The notes under the pieces were generated by a model, which saw only the letters and a program-made list of their open reading frames with translations, did not search any database and was not told where the DNA came from. The position numbers and the translations under genes are program-made. DNA of 64,000 nt from Bacteroidales bacterium (lineage in GTDB: Bacteria; Bacteroidota; Bacteroidia; Bacteroidales; UBA932). Position 1 is the stretch's first letter. Every line of letters begins with the position of its first letter. The stretch lies in contig JAILLE010000031.1 in assembly GCA_024693285.1 (NCBI GenBank), forward strand, positions 1-64,000, in the 5' to 3' direction. Of this stretch, positions 51,584 to 61,600 are shown piece by piece.

Positions 51584-52657
51584 ATGAGAAGAATTTACTG
51601 CATAGCGCTCTGCGTCCTCCTGATGGCTCCTTTCGCCGGTGCCCAGAAGGTCCAGAAGAGCCACGTGATCGGTTTCTACAATCTCGAGAACCTGTTCGAC
51701 ACCTATCACGACGAGGGTAAGAATGACTATGAGTACTTGCCCGAAGGCGCGAACCAGTGGACTGATGTCAAATATCGCAAGAAACTCCACAACATGGCGG
51801 AGGTCATCCGTGCGATGAAAGACGAGAACAAGGTCTGGCACACCATCTTGGGAGTCAGCGAGATCGAGAACCGTAATGTTCTCGAGGATCTTGTGATCCA
51901 GCCCGAGATCGCCGAGGCCAACTACCAGATCGTCCATTATGACGGTCCTGACCGTCGTGGTGTGGACTGCGCCCTGTTTTACAGGCCCGACCAGTTCACC
52001 CTTCTTGAGAGCCGCTCCATACCGTTCACCTTCGACTCCCCGAGCATCCAGTTCAGCATGACTCCCGAGGAGCAGGAGAATTTCCGCACGAGGGACATCC
52101 TTGAGGTCCGGGGTACTATTGGAGACGAGATGTTCGCCTTCTATGTGACCCACCTTCCTTCCAGGATCGGAGGCAAGAGCGGTGACCTGCGTAGCCGCGG
52201 CGCTGAAATTATCCATGAGAACGCCATGGCCCTAATGGAGAAGTATCCCGGAATCAAGATCGTGGTGATGGGTGACATGAACGACAACCCCGTTGACGAG
52301 AGCATGGTCACATATCTCCACGGCAAGGAAACTATCGATGAAGTCGGCCAGCAGGATTTCTTCAATCCATTCTTGTCGATGATCAAGGCGGGTTACGGCT
52401 CCTTGGCATATCAGGGTGTCTGGTGCATATTCGACATCATTATGGTGAATTCGAATCTGGTCCACGCTCCCAAGGGGACATTCCAGATCCAGCCTATCGT
52501 CAAGAAGAAATTCTACGGCAGGGTCTTCCAGCAGCCTTTCATGACCCAGCAGGAAGGCCAATACAAAGGAACTCCCAAGAGGACTTCTTCCAATGGAGCC
52601 TTCATCAACGGCTACAGCGACCATTATCCAACCTACATAGTAATCTCCACAAAGTAA
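51584..52657 (+). CDS. Secreted endonuclease/exonuclease/phosphatase (EEP) family protein
   Basis: 357 residues with signal peptide MRRIYCIALCVLLMAPFAGA. The EEP fold is complete: GFYNLENLFDTYHDEGKNDY (Asn), LGVSEIENR (Glu), DCALFYRPDQF, FYVTHLPSR (His), VVMGDMNDNPVD (Asp and Asn), FDIIMVN (Asp) and SDHYPTYIVI (Asp-His). The YNLENLFDT form is typical of Bacteroidetes secreted members. It could shorten oligonucleotides made by the neighbouring endonuclease or remove phosphate. The next gene, the TonB receptor, starts 1 bp after its stop, so it belongs to the same transcript. Confidence 0.88.
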   Translation: MRRIYCIALCVLLMAPFAGAQKVQKSHVIGFYNLENLFDTYHDEGKNDYEYLPEGANQWTDVKYRKKLHNMAEVIRAMKDENKVWHTILGVSEIENRNVLEDLVIQPEIAEANYQIVHYDGPDRRGVDCALFYRPDQFTLLESRSIPFTFDSPSIQFSMTPEEQENFRTRDILEVRGTIGDEMFAFYVTHLPSRIGGKSGDLRSRGAEIIHENAMALMEKYPGIKIVVMGDMNDNPVDESMVTYLHGKETIDEVGQQDFFNPFLSMIKAGYGSLAYQGVWCIFDIIMVNSNLVHAPKGTFQIQPIVKKKFYGRVFQQPFMTQQEGQYKGTPKRTSSNGAFINGYSDHYPTYIVISTK

Positions 52658-52658
52658 A

Positions 52659-55544
52659 ATGAATATCCTGAAGAAAACAGCCGCGCTTGTCGCGGCCTGT
52701 CTGGCCGGGATCGCCCTTTTCGCCCAGTCTCCGACCGGCGGCGTGAAAGGAAAGATCGTAAACAGGGCTGACAGGACTCCGGTCACCGGAGCTGTCCTGA
52801 CGCTGAAATCAGGTGCCACCGAGATAGGGACGATCAAGTCTAATGACCAAGGTGACTTCCTGATGAGCGAGTTGGCGGACGGCATGTATGACCTCTTCAT
52901 CGAGGCCCCAGGCTTCCTGCCCACGACAGTCAATGTGACCGTGAATGATGGTTACGTCAAGAATATGTTTAACCTCAGCCTCTCCCCGGTCGTGGTGGCT
53001 GGTGAGGTGGACGACTCTTCTTTCGGAGAGTTCGACCTTGACGGAAACGGCTATGAGGACACCCCTACGATCCTCTATGACCAGAATGACGTGTTCAACA
53101 ACGCCGCGAGTTTCAACTTCAGCGCCGTGCGTTTTAAGGTCAGGGGTTACGCGAGTGAGTCGCAGGATGTGTACATCGCCGGAGTCAAGATGAATGATGC
53201 CTTGACTGGTTTTTCTCCATATTCATTGTGGAGCGGCCTAAATGAGGCGACCAGGGCCAAGTCCTCCGTCATCGGATCCGAGATATCCACCTATGGTATA
53301 GGAGGTTACAACGGCCTGACAAACATCTACGCCACTCCCGGGCAGGTACGTCCCGGAAAACGGTTCAGCATCCTGACCAACAGCGCCCTTTACCGAATGA
53401 GGGTGATGGGCACCTGGGCTGTCCCGGAGAATGACAAAGGATGGTCCTACGCCGTCAGCGCTTCCGCCCGTCTTGGTGGAAACGATTGGGTACAAGGTGT
53501 TTACTACCGCTCTTTCGCTTACTATCTGGGAGTTGAGAAGAATTGGAACGATCTTCACAGGTTGGCTCTCGTGACCTTCGGAGCCCCTGGACAAAGAGGT
53601 GCGCAGAACGCTTCCACCCAAGAGGTTTACGACCTTGTCGGAGACAACATGTATAACTCCAACTGGGGTTATCAGAACGGGAAGATGCGTAACGCCCGAA
53701 ACAGGATCACCTTCGAGCCTATTACCTTCCTGAAATACGATTTCACTCCTTCAAAGGAATTTGAGGCTTCCGCGACAGTCCTGTTCAGAACCGGAAAGAA
53801 CGGTTACACCGCTCTTGATTGGTATGACGCACCGGATCCTCGTCCTGATTACTACCGTAACCTCCCCAGCTATTTCTACATGGCGAATGATGACTACAAC
53901 CGCATGAATCCGGCGAAGGCCGCATGGGCCCGCGAGGCTTGGATGAACGGAGATCCTTCGACCGCTCATGTGGATTGGGACAGGCTGTACAGCGTCAACA
54001 GGAATTCCGATGGCGGCCGCGCCAAGTACGCTCTCGAGGAGAGGCATGTGGATCAGAACGACCTCAACCTCGCCACCAGCATTCTTTGGAAGCCGAAGCA
54101 GGGTGTCGCTGTACGAGCTGGTTTCAACGCCAAGTATAACCGCACCGAGTACTACAAGTCGGTCAATGACCTTCTGGGTGGTAGCTATTTCCTTGATGTT
54201 GACCAGTTTGCCGAAAGGGACTATTCCGCGTCCGCCATCAGGGTCCAGAATGATCTCGACTACTATCTCGCCCACGGCGAGGCCCGCAAACTGAAAGTGG
54301 GTGACAAATATGGTTACGACTACTATGCCCACCTCGTTAAAGGAGAAGCCTGGGCTACCGGAAAGTTCGCTTTCGGAGGCCTTGATTTGACGGTCGGAGG
54401 ACGGATCGGATCCAACTCATTCTGGAGGGAAGGTCTTGTCCGTAAGGGTCTTTTCCCTGGCTTGGATGACAACGGAAACCCGATCCAGATAGGAGATGAT
54501 ATTTACACCTCTTACGAGGATGACGGCTCCCCGATCACCTCAAAGGGCAAATCCGAGAAGAGTTCTTTCCTGACCTACGCCGGTAAGATCAATCTGGCCT
54601 ATACCCTGACCGGAGGCCACAGGTTCTTCGCCAACGCTGGTTATTCCAGTGAGGCTCCGTACTTTGACAAGGCTTTCGTGGCCCCGAGAACCAGGAATAC
54701 CCTTATCAAGGGCATCGAGAATACCAAGGCCCTGTCCGGAGACATCAACTATATGTACGCCACCAATGGTTACAGCCTCCGCCTGACCGGTTTCTACACC
54801 AATATCACTGACCAGACCGATGTGATGAGCGTCTATTACGACCTCAACAACTCCTTCGGAAACTTCGCCCTCAGCGGAATTGATGAGAGGCATATCGGAA
54901 TGGAGCTCGGTTTTGAGGTTCCGACCCCGCTCAGCGGCCTTTCAGTTGTTGGAGTGTTCACCACTGGTGAATATATCTACACTTCGACCCCGATATTGAC
55001 CGCCACGGTCGACAATAACGCCTCTCCGATTTATTCGAACCTGCCGGTTCCTTACTGGAAGAGCACTCCGAAAACCGACGGGACATATCAGAAGCACTAC
55101 GTGCCCAGCACACCGCAGTTGGCCGCCAGCTTGGGACTCTCATATTTCTACAACTACTGGTTCATCGATGCGGATGTCGACTATTTCGCCAACTCTTATC
55201 TGGACATGAGTCCTCTGAGCAGGACAGATTACGCGACCGCCGGTCCCGACGGAGTGATCACTCCGGAAGAGGTCGAGTCGATGACTCTCCAGGAAAAGTT
55301 CAATCCCGCGTGGCTTGTGAACTTCAGCGTGGGCAAGTCCTGGTACATCCAGAGGAAATACCAACTCGGTTTCTCGCTCAACGCGAAGAACATCCTCAAC
55401 AAGACCGATGTCAAGACCGGAGGTTTCGAGCAGACCAGAATGGTTGACAACACGGTCAGCAAGAGCCGCTATTACAACTTCGATCCGAAGTATTTCTACA
55501 TGTCCGGTTTCAACTACATGCTGAACCTTTATTTCAGATTCTAA
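52659..55544 (+). CDS. TonB-dependent outer-membrane receptor (no SusD partner)
   Basis: 961 residues with signal peptide MNILKKTAALVAACLAGIAL then FAQ. Residues about 25-107 are a carboxypeptidase-regulatory-like domain (GVKGKIVNRADRTPVTGAVL); residues about 140-260 form the plug (FNFSAVRFKVRGYASESQDV, GGYNGLTNIYATPGQ); the rest is the barrel, ending NYMLNLYFRF with terminal Phe. It is shorter than the two SusC proteins, lacks their hinge motif, and no SusD follows. Placed between two nuclease genes and a DUF5689 gene, it is predicted to import nucleic-acid fragments, nucleotides or phosphate-containing products, which is inference from context. Confidence 0.88.
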   Translation: MNILKKTAALVAACLAGIALFAQSPTGGVKGKIVNRADRTPVTGAVLTLKSGATEIGTIKSNDQGDFLMSELADGMYDLFIEAPGFLPTTVNVTVNDGYVKNMFNLSLSPVVVAGEVDDSSFGEFDLDGNGYEDTPTILYDQNDVFNNAASFNFSAVRFKVRGYASESQDVYIAGVKMNDALTGFSPYSLWSGLNEATRAKSSVIGSEISTYGIGGYNGLTNIYATPGQVRPGKRFSILTNSALYRMRVMGTWAVPENDKGWSYAVSASARLGGNDWVQGVYYRSFAYYLGVEKNWNDLHRLALVTFGAPGQRGAQNASTQEVYDLVGDNMYNSNWGYQNGKMRNARNRITFEPITFLKYDFTPSKEFEASATVLFRTGKNGYTALDWYDAPDPRPDYYRNLPSYFYMANDDYNRMNPAKAAWAREAWMNGDPSTAHVDWDRLYSVNRNSDGGRAKYALEERHVDQNDLNLATSILWKPKQGVAVRAGFNAKYNRTEYYKSVNDLLGGSYFLDVDQFAERDYSASAIRVQNDLDYYLAHGEARKLKVGDKYGYDYYAHLVKGEAWATGKFAFGGLDLTVGGRIGSNSFWREGLVRKGLFPGLDDNGNPIQIGDDIYTSYEDDGSPITSKGKSEKSSFLTYAGKINLAYTLTGGHRFFANAGYSSEAPYFDKAFVAPRTRNTLIKGIENTKALSGDINYMYATNGYSLRLTGFYTNITDQTDVMSVYYDLNNSFGNFALSGIDERHIGMELGFEVPTPLSGLSVVGVFTTGEYIYTSTPILTATVDNNASPIYSNLPVPYWKSTPKTDGTYQKHYVPSTPQLAASLGLSYFYNYWFIDADVDYFANSYLDMSPLSRTDYATAGPDGVITPEEVESMTLQEKFNPAWLVNFSVGKSWYIQRKYQLGFSLNAKNILNKTDVKTGGFEQTRMVDNTVSKSRYYNFDPKYFYMSGFNYMLNLYFRF

Positions 55545-55560
55545 AGCAGGAGGCAAGATC

Positions 55561-56598
55561 ATGAGAAAATTAATATATTCACTAGCGATAGCGCTCTCAT
55601 TCACAGTTATTTCCTGCCAAGAGTGGGAACCCGTTATGGGTAACCAAGGCGAGCCCGCGGAACCAGCCGCCGCCTCGCTACAGGCCAACACTACGATCGC
55701 CGCTTTGAAGGCCATGTACCAGGGTAAGCCTGTCCATATCGAGCAGGACATTATCATCGAGGGACAGGTCATATCTTCCGACGCTTCGGGTAATATTTAC
55801 CGCTCCCTTTATATTCAGGATAACACAGGAGCGATCGAGGTCAAGATCGGCAATTCCGCTCTGTACAATGATTATAAGGTAGGCCAGTTGATTTATGTCA
55901 AGTGCCAGGGCCTTGTGATCGGCAACTACGGCGGGATGCTCCAGATTGGAGCCGACGATCCGACCGGGGAATATGAGACGGCTTATATTGACGTGAAGAG
56001 CCTTATTGCCACCCATGTTTTCAAGGGTCCTAAGGGAACTCCGCTCAGTCCCCAGGTTGTCACCGCGGATGAGATTGACTCTAACCTGAAAATGGGATAT
56101 AAGGGTCCGCTTTTCGGGAAACTGGTGACTCTCAACGGGTTGACTTATGGTAAGGAGATATTCGTCCTTATCTATCTTGATAGCAACGCTGACAAGAAGG
56201 CTTCTTCCAACCGGTTGTTCCTCTCGGACCAGCAGTGGGGAGTGACCACTTGGGCTTTCAGCGCTCAGCAGATGAAGACGTATCTTCAGTGGGGTGTCTG
56301 GGATTCCGCCAAGATCGGCAATTCAGGTGATTACAACTACGGAACGGTCAGCGACCATCGTACTGAGCTGATCAATAATGCGGGTGCCTACGCCGTGAGC
56401 CAGTATTTCAATATGCCTAAGTCAAAGGGTAACCTTCAGATCCAGATCCGTTCCAGCGGATACGCGAAGTTCGCTGACACACCGATCGACCAGAAGATCC
56501 TTGACGGGGCCAAGGTCAATGTGACCGGCATCCTTACCAATTATAATGGAGCCGCCCAGTTCACTTTGATTGACCTTGACGGAGTTAAAATCCAATAG
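55561..56598 (+). CDS. DUF5689 OB-fold lipoprotein
   Basis: 345 residues. Signal MRKLIYSLAIALSFTVISC with lipobox Cys19. The body is a DUF5689 domain: IEQDIIIEGQVISSDASGNI, RSLYIQDNTGAIEVKIGNSA, YKVGQLIYVKCQGLVIGNYG and a second OB-like part near the C-terminus (AKVNVTGILTNYNGAAQFTL). The family is found as surface lipoproteins in Bacteroidetes, often beside TonB receptors and EEP or endonuclease genes. The start is 16 bp after the receptor gene. A role as substrate-binding partner of the receptor, replacing SusD, is plausible but unproven. Confidence 0.82.
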   Translation: MRKLIYSLAIALSFTVISCQEWEPVMGNQGEPAEPAAASLQANTTIAALKAMYQGKPVHIEQDIIIEGQVISSDASGNIYRSLYIQDNTGAIEVKIGNSALYNDYKVGQLIYVKCQGLVIGNYGGMLQIGADDPTGEYETAYIDVKSLIATHVFKGPKGTPLSPQVVTADEIDSNLKMGYKGPLFGKLVTLNGLTYGKEIFVLIYLDSNADKKASSNRLFLSDQQWGVTTWAFSAQQMKTYLQWGVWDSAKIGNSGDYNYGTVSDHRTELINNAGAYAVSQYFNMPKSKGNLQIQIRSSGYAKFADTPIDQKILDGAKVNVTGILTNYNGAAQFTLIDLDGVKIQ

Positions 56599-56600
56599 AA

Positions 56601-58640
56601 ATGAAAAAAGTATTCTTAGCTATAGGAGCGATAGTCGCTATGACAGCTTGCGTACAGACAAAGAATCCGTTCCTCGAGGAATGGAAAACCCCTTACGGCA
56701 TCCCGCCGTTTGACAAGATCACCCTCGCTGACTATATCCCGGCCGTAAAGGCGGGAATAGAGCAGCAGGAGAAAGAGCTTCAGGCCATTCTGGACAATCC
56801 GGAGGCTCCCACCTTCAAGAACACGATAGATGCCTATGAATATTCCGGAGAGATTCTGGACAAGGTGATGGGAGTGCTGTCCAACCTCCAGGAGACCGAT
56901 GGGAATGACGAGATGGAGAAGATCGCCGAAGAGGCGACCGAGCTGCTCACCAAACATGAGAACTCGATCTCGATGAACAAGAAGTTCTTCGAGAGGGTAA
57001 AGGCCATCTACGATGCTGATCAGAGCGCCCTGACAAGGGAACAGCAGCTGGTCCTGAAGAACCTCTACAAGAGTTTCACCCGCAATGGTGTTGATCTTGA
57101 CGAGTCTTCGCAGGAGCGTCTGAAGGAAATAAATGTCAAGATCGCCGGCTTGCAGCAGAAGTTCGGTACCAATCTCCTTGCGGAGAACAATGCCTTCAAG
57201 GAGAAGTTCGGAACCCCGGTCTCGTCCTACACCTCCGAGATGACGTCCTGTGAGGACAGGGCACGTAGGGAAGAGATGTTCAAGGCATATTCCTCCAGGG
57301 GCAACAACGGCAATGAATATGACAACAAGTCAATAGCTCTCGAGATATTGAAACTCCGCGCCGAGAAGGCCAGGATGCTTGGTTTCGACACCTTCGCCGC
57401 CTATGTTCTGGATGACCAGATGGCCGGGAATCCCGCTACGGTCGATGAGTTCCTTGACCAGATCCAGAAGGCTTCCAACGCCAAAGCGAAACAGGAAGTC
57501 TATGACATGCAGAAGATTATGGACGAGGACATCGCTGCCGGCAAGCTTCCGAAAGGTTCTAAGATCCAGCCTTGGGACTGGTTCTATTATGCCGATAAGG
57601 TCAGGGCCCGCAAATATGCTCTCGACGAGAGCCAGACCAGGCCTTACTTCATGATGGAGAATGTGAGGAACGGAATATTCGCCGCTGCCCACAAGGTCTA
57701 TGGCATTAATGTGGAGCCTATCGACGGGGTTCCGGTCTACAATCCCGCGGTCGAGACCTTCAAGGTTACTGATTCTGACGGGAGCCTCCTCGGCATATTC
57801 ATGACAGATTACTTCCCGCGTTCTTCGAAGAGAGGTGGCGCGTGGATGAACGTTTTCCGCGACCAATATATGGACAAGGATGGTAATGATGTTCGTCCTA
57901 TAGTCGTGAATGTGGGTAATCTGAACGCTCCGACCGAGACTGAGCCGGGACTGTTCTCCATTGACAATGTGGAGACGACCTTCCATGAGTTCGGTCATGC
58001 CCTTCACGGCCTTCTGACCAAGTGCGCTTACAAGTCAGTGAGCGGCACAAGTGTTAAGCGGGACTTTGTCGAGACCTTCTCTCAGTTCAACGAGAACTGG
58101 GCCTTCCAGCCCGAAATCCTTGCTGAGTACGCCAAACATTACAAGACTGGGGAGGTTATCCCGGATTCTCTCGTGGCCAAGATCAATAACGCCCGCAAGT
58201 TCAACCAAGGCTTCATGACCTCGGAACTTTGTGCCGCGTCGATCCTGGATATGAAATGGCATGAGTTGACCATGGAGGATCTTGCCAAGATGAGCGAGGG
58301 TAATCAGGCTGCCAATGTCGCGGCTTTCGAGCAGAAAGTCTGTCAGGAGATGGGACTTATTGACGAGATCATTCCCCGCTATCGCACGACTTACTTCAAT
58401 CACATATTCAACAGCGGGTATTCCGCCGGCTACTATAGCTATCTTTGGGCGGAAGTACTTGATAAAGATGCTTTTGAATATTTCCAGGAGCAAGGGATTT
58501 ACAATCCGGCTGTCGCTTCCAAGTTCCGCCGGACCTTCCTTGAGAGGGGAGGTAGCGAGGAGCCTATGGTCCTTTATATGATGTTCCGCGGAGCCCAGCC
58601 CGATCCCGGTGCCTTGCTCCGCGCCCGTGGCCTTGAATAG
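56601..58640 (+). CDS. dcp: M3 family peptidyl-dipeptidase lipoprotein
   Basis: 679 residues, the normal size for Dcp. The signal MKKVFLAIGAIVAMTAC gives a lipobox at Cys17, so it acts in the periplasm or at the outer membrane. The helical M3 fold includes the zinc motif HEFGH at 462-466 with a downstream Glu in RDFVETFSQFNENW, and the substrate-binding FNSGYSAGYYSYLWAEVL near the C-terminus. It removes dipeptides from the C-terminus of oligopeptides. It starts 2 bp after the DUF5689 gene, so it may be read from the nuclease operon, though its role is peptide rather than nucleic-acid breakdown. Confidence 0.9.
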   Translation: MKKVFLAIGAIVAMTACVQTKNPFLEEWKTPYGIPPFDKITLADYIPAVKAGIEQQEKELQAILDNPEAPTFKNTIDAYEYSGEILDKVMGVLSNLQETDGNDEMEKIAEEATELLTKHENSISMNKKFFERVKAIYDADQSALTREQQLVLKNLYKSFTRNGVDLDESSQERLKEINVKIAGLQQKFGTNLLAENNAFKEKFGTPVSSYTSEMTSCEDRARREEMFKAYSSRGNNGNEYDNKSIALEILKLRAEKARMLGFDTFAAYVLDDQMAGNPATVDEFLDQIQKASNAKAKQEVYDMQKIMDEDIAAGKLPKGSKIQPWDWFYYADKVRARKYALDESQTRPYFMMENVRNGIFAAAHKVYGINVEPIDGVPVYNPAVETFKVTDSDGSLLGIFMTDYFPRSSKRGGAWMNVFRDQYMDKDGNDVRPIVVNVGNLNAPTETEPGLFSIDNVETTFHEFGHALHGLLTKCAYKSVSGTSVKRDFVETFSQFNENWAFQPEILAEYAKHYKTGEVIPDSLVAKINNARKFNQGFMTSELCAASILDMKWHELTMEDLAKMSEGNQAANVAAFEQKVCQEMGLIDEIIPRYRTTYFNHIFNSGYSAGYYSYLWAEVLDKDAFEYFQEQGIYNPAVASKFRRTFLERGGSEEPMVLYMMFRGAQPDPGALLRARGLE

Positions 58641-58672
58641 TTTTATCAGACATATATTTATTCTAAATTCAT

Positions 58673-61600
58673 ATGATTATGAGAAAATTCCAATTGATGG
58701 TCCTGGCGTGTGGTTTGATGCTCGCCACCACGGCGAAGGCCGATGAGGCCCGCCTGCTCAGGTTCCCCGCCACCAACGGGACAGACATCGTGTTCTCCTA
58801 TGCTGGAGATCTCTTCACCGCCCCCCTTGCGGGCGGCGAGGCCAAACGCCTTACCTCACACATCGGTTATGAGATGTTCGCCAAGTATTCTCCGGACGGC
58901 AAGACAATCGCTTTCACCGGTGAATACGACGGTAACCGCGAGGTCTACATCATCCCTGCCACAGGTGGAGAGCCTGTGCGTCTCACCTACACTTCCACGA
59001 ACTCTCGTGATGACCTTGGTGACCGTATGGGTCCCAACAACATCGTGATGGGTTGGACTGTTGACGGGAAATCAATCATCTACCGTAACAGGACAGGTGA
59101 CGGATTCCCCGGAAAACTCTGGAAAGTGTCTGTCAACGGTGGTATGCCTGAGGAGCTTCCTCTTCCTGAGGGTGGTTTCTGCAGCTATTCCCCCGATGGC
59201 AAAAAGCTGGCTTATAACCGCGTGATGAGGGAGTTCCGCACATGGAAATACTATCGTGGCGGTATGGCCGACGAGGTTTGGATCTATGATGGCAAGAAGG
59301 TCGAGAAGATCACCGACAACCCCGCTCAGGATATCTTCCCGATGTGGGTAGGCGACGAGATCTTCTTTGTTTCAGACAGGGATATGACCATGAATGTCTT
59401 TGTCTACAACACCAAGACCAAGGCCACCTCCAAGGTCACCAACTTTGAGGATTACGATGTGAAGTTCCCCAGCACCAACGGCAAGCTGGTCGTGTTTGAG
59501 AAGGGAGGTTTCCTCTACAAGCTCGATCCCGCCACCAAGAAGGCTGAGCAGATCCACATCACTCTTGCTTCTGACCTGGTCTACGCCCGTCCTGAGCTGA
59601 AGAAGGTAACCGGACGTGGTTTCAGTGTCTCTCCTGATGGCAAGAGGGCCGCTGTTACCGCTCGTGGTGAAGTCTTCGACGTCCCCGTTGGAAAGGGAAT
59701 CACCAGGAATATCACCCAGACCCCCGGGGCCAATGAGAGGAGCGCCACATGGAGCCCTGACGGCAAGTATATCGCCTACATCAGCGATATTACCGGTGAG
59801 AACGAGGTCTATCTTTATGATCCCGCCGCTGGAACCACAGTCCAGGCCACAAAGGATAACGACACCTATATCAGCAGCCTTTTCTGGGCTCCTGATTCCA
59901 AGCATGTCTATTACTCTGACCGTAAGAACCGCCTTGTCGAAGTGGATCCTGCCACAAAGGCCAAGAAGGTTATCTTCTCCAGCCCGGATGGCGGACTCTA
60001 CGGAGTCTCTTTCTCTCCTGACAGCAAGTGGATCGCCTACACCAAGCGCGCTTCCAACGACATGAGCATTGTCTATGTCCGCAATCTCGCCACAGATAAG
60101 GAGTACCCTGTCACAGAGAAGTGGTACGATTCCGGTTCCCCGATGTTCTCCGCTGATGGGAAATACTTGATATTCACCGCTCAAAGGGATCTTACCCCTG
60201 TTTACAGTCGTATCGAGTGGAACTATTCCTATAGCGACATGTCCGGGACTTACATGGCTATGCTCGCCAAGGACACTCCTTCACCTTTGCTTCCTTCCGA
60301 CAGTGAGACATCTCCCGCCAAGGCCGAAGAGAAAGCTCCTGGTCGTCCCGAAGGTCCCGCGGCTGGTCCCGGTCGTCCCGGTGCCGGTGCGCCTGAAGCG
60401 AAGCCTGCTGAGACCAAGATAGATCCTGACGGTCTGATTGACAGGGTCGTCAAACTCCCGATCAGTGGTAGGGTATTCTACAGCGATGGCAAGAAAGTCT
60501 GGTTTGTCGGCGGTGGCGGCCCTATGGGCGGTGGCCGTGGCGGTTTCGGTGGTGGTGCCGGTGTCAAGACTTATGACTTCGCTTCCGGCAAGACCGAGGA
60601 TTGCGCTGACGGAATGATCAGCTACCGTCTTGGTGACAAGAAGGCTTTACTCTCCGGAAGAGGCAAGACCACGGTTGTCAACTTCCCGGCTCCCAAGGTC
60701 GGCGGCGGCGAGGAGATCGACGCTGACAACATGTACGCTTTGGTTGACTACGCTCAGGAGTGGCCTCAGGTCTACAACGAGGTTTGGAGAGCATTCCGTG
60801 ATGGTTACTATACCGAGAATATGCATGGACGCGACTGGAAGGGTGTCAAGGCCAAATATGAGCCTCTCCTTCCCTATGTCAAGACCCGTCTTGATCTGAA
60901 CTATATCCTTGGCGCTATGATCGCCGAGTTGGCCAGCGGCCACGCTTATGTCAATCCTGGTCCGTACCCGAAGCCTGACAGGATCCCTATGGGTCTTCTC
61001 GGAGCCAAGGTCAGCAAGGACAAGGGTTATTTCAAGATCGACCACATCTATGCCGGCGCCACCTATAGGCCCGAGCTGCGCAGTCCTCTGACAGAGCCTG
61101 GAATGAATATCGCTGAGGGTGACTACATCACCGCTATCGACGGCAAGTCTCTCAAGGATGTCGATAATATCTACAAGTGCCTGATCGGTAAGGCTGGCAA
61201 GCTCATCGAGCTGACTGTCAACAAGAAGGCTGCCGAGGGTGGTCGCAAGGTCGTGGTCAGGCCTATCGACAACGAGTATCCTCTTGAGCACTATGAGTGG
61301 GTCACCAACAACATCAAGACCGTTGAGGAGAAATCCGGCGGAAAGGTTGGCTACATCTATATTCCTGATATGGGCGCTGAGGGACTTAACGAGTTCGCTC
61401 GCTACTGGTATCCCCAGCTTGACAAGGAGGCCCTTATCATCGACGATCGTGAGAATGGTGGCGGAAACGTCTCCCCGATGATCATCGAGCGTCTCCAGAG
61501 GGTTGTCTACAGGATGAACGGCGGACGTGGTTCCAACAGGGTCAGCACCATTCCCGACGGTGCTCATGTCGGACCTAAGGTATTGCTGATCAATAAGTAC

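Noticed and set aside
60330..60570. Gly/Pro/Ala/Arg-rich stretch of the tricorn-like peptidase as a third copy of the palindromic repeat
   Set aside because: It has low-complexity composition but neither the shared 25 bp and 16 bp cores nor the inverted arms; it is an ordinary linker and glycine-rich loop.
60647..61567. 306-codon open frame opposite the tricorn-like peptidase
   Set aside because: Antisense shadow caused by codon bias; no recognisable domain.
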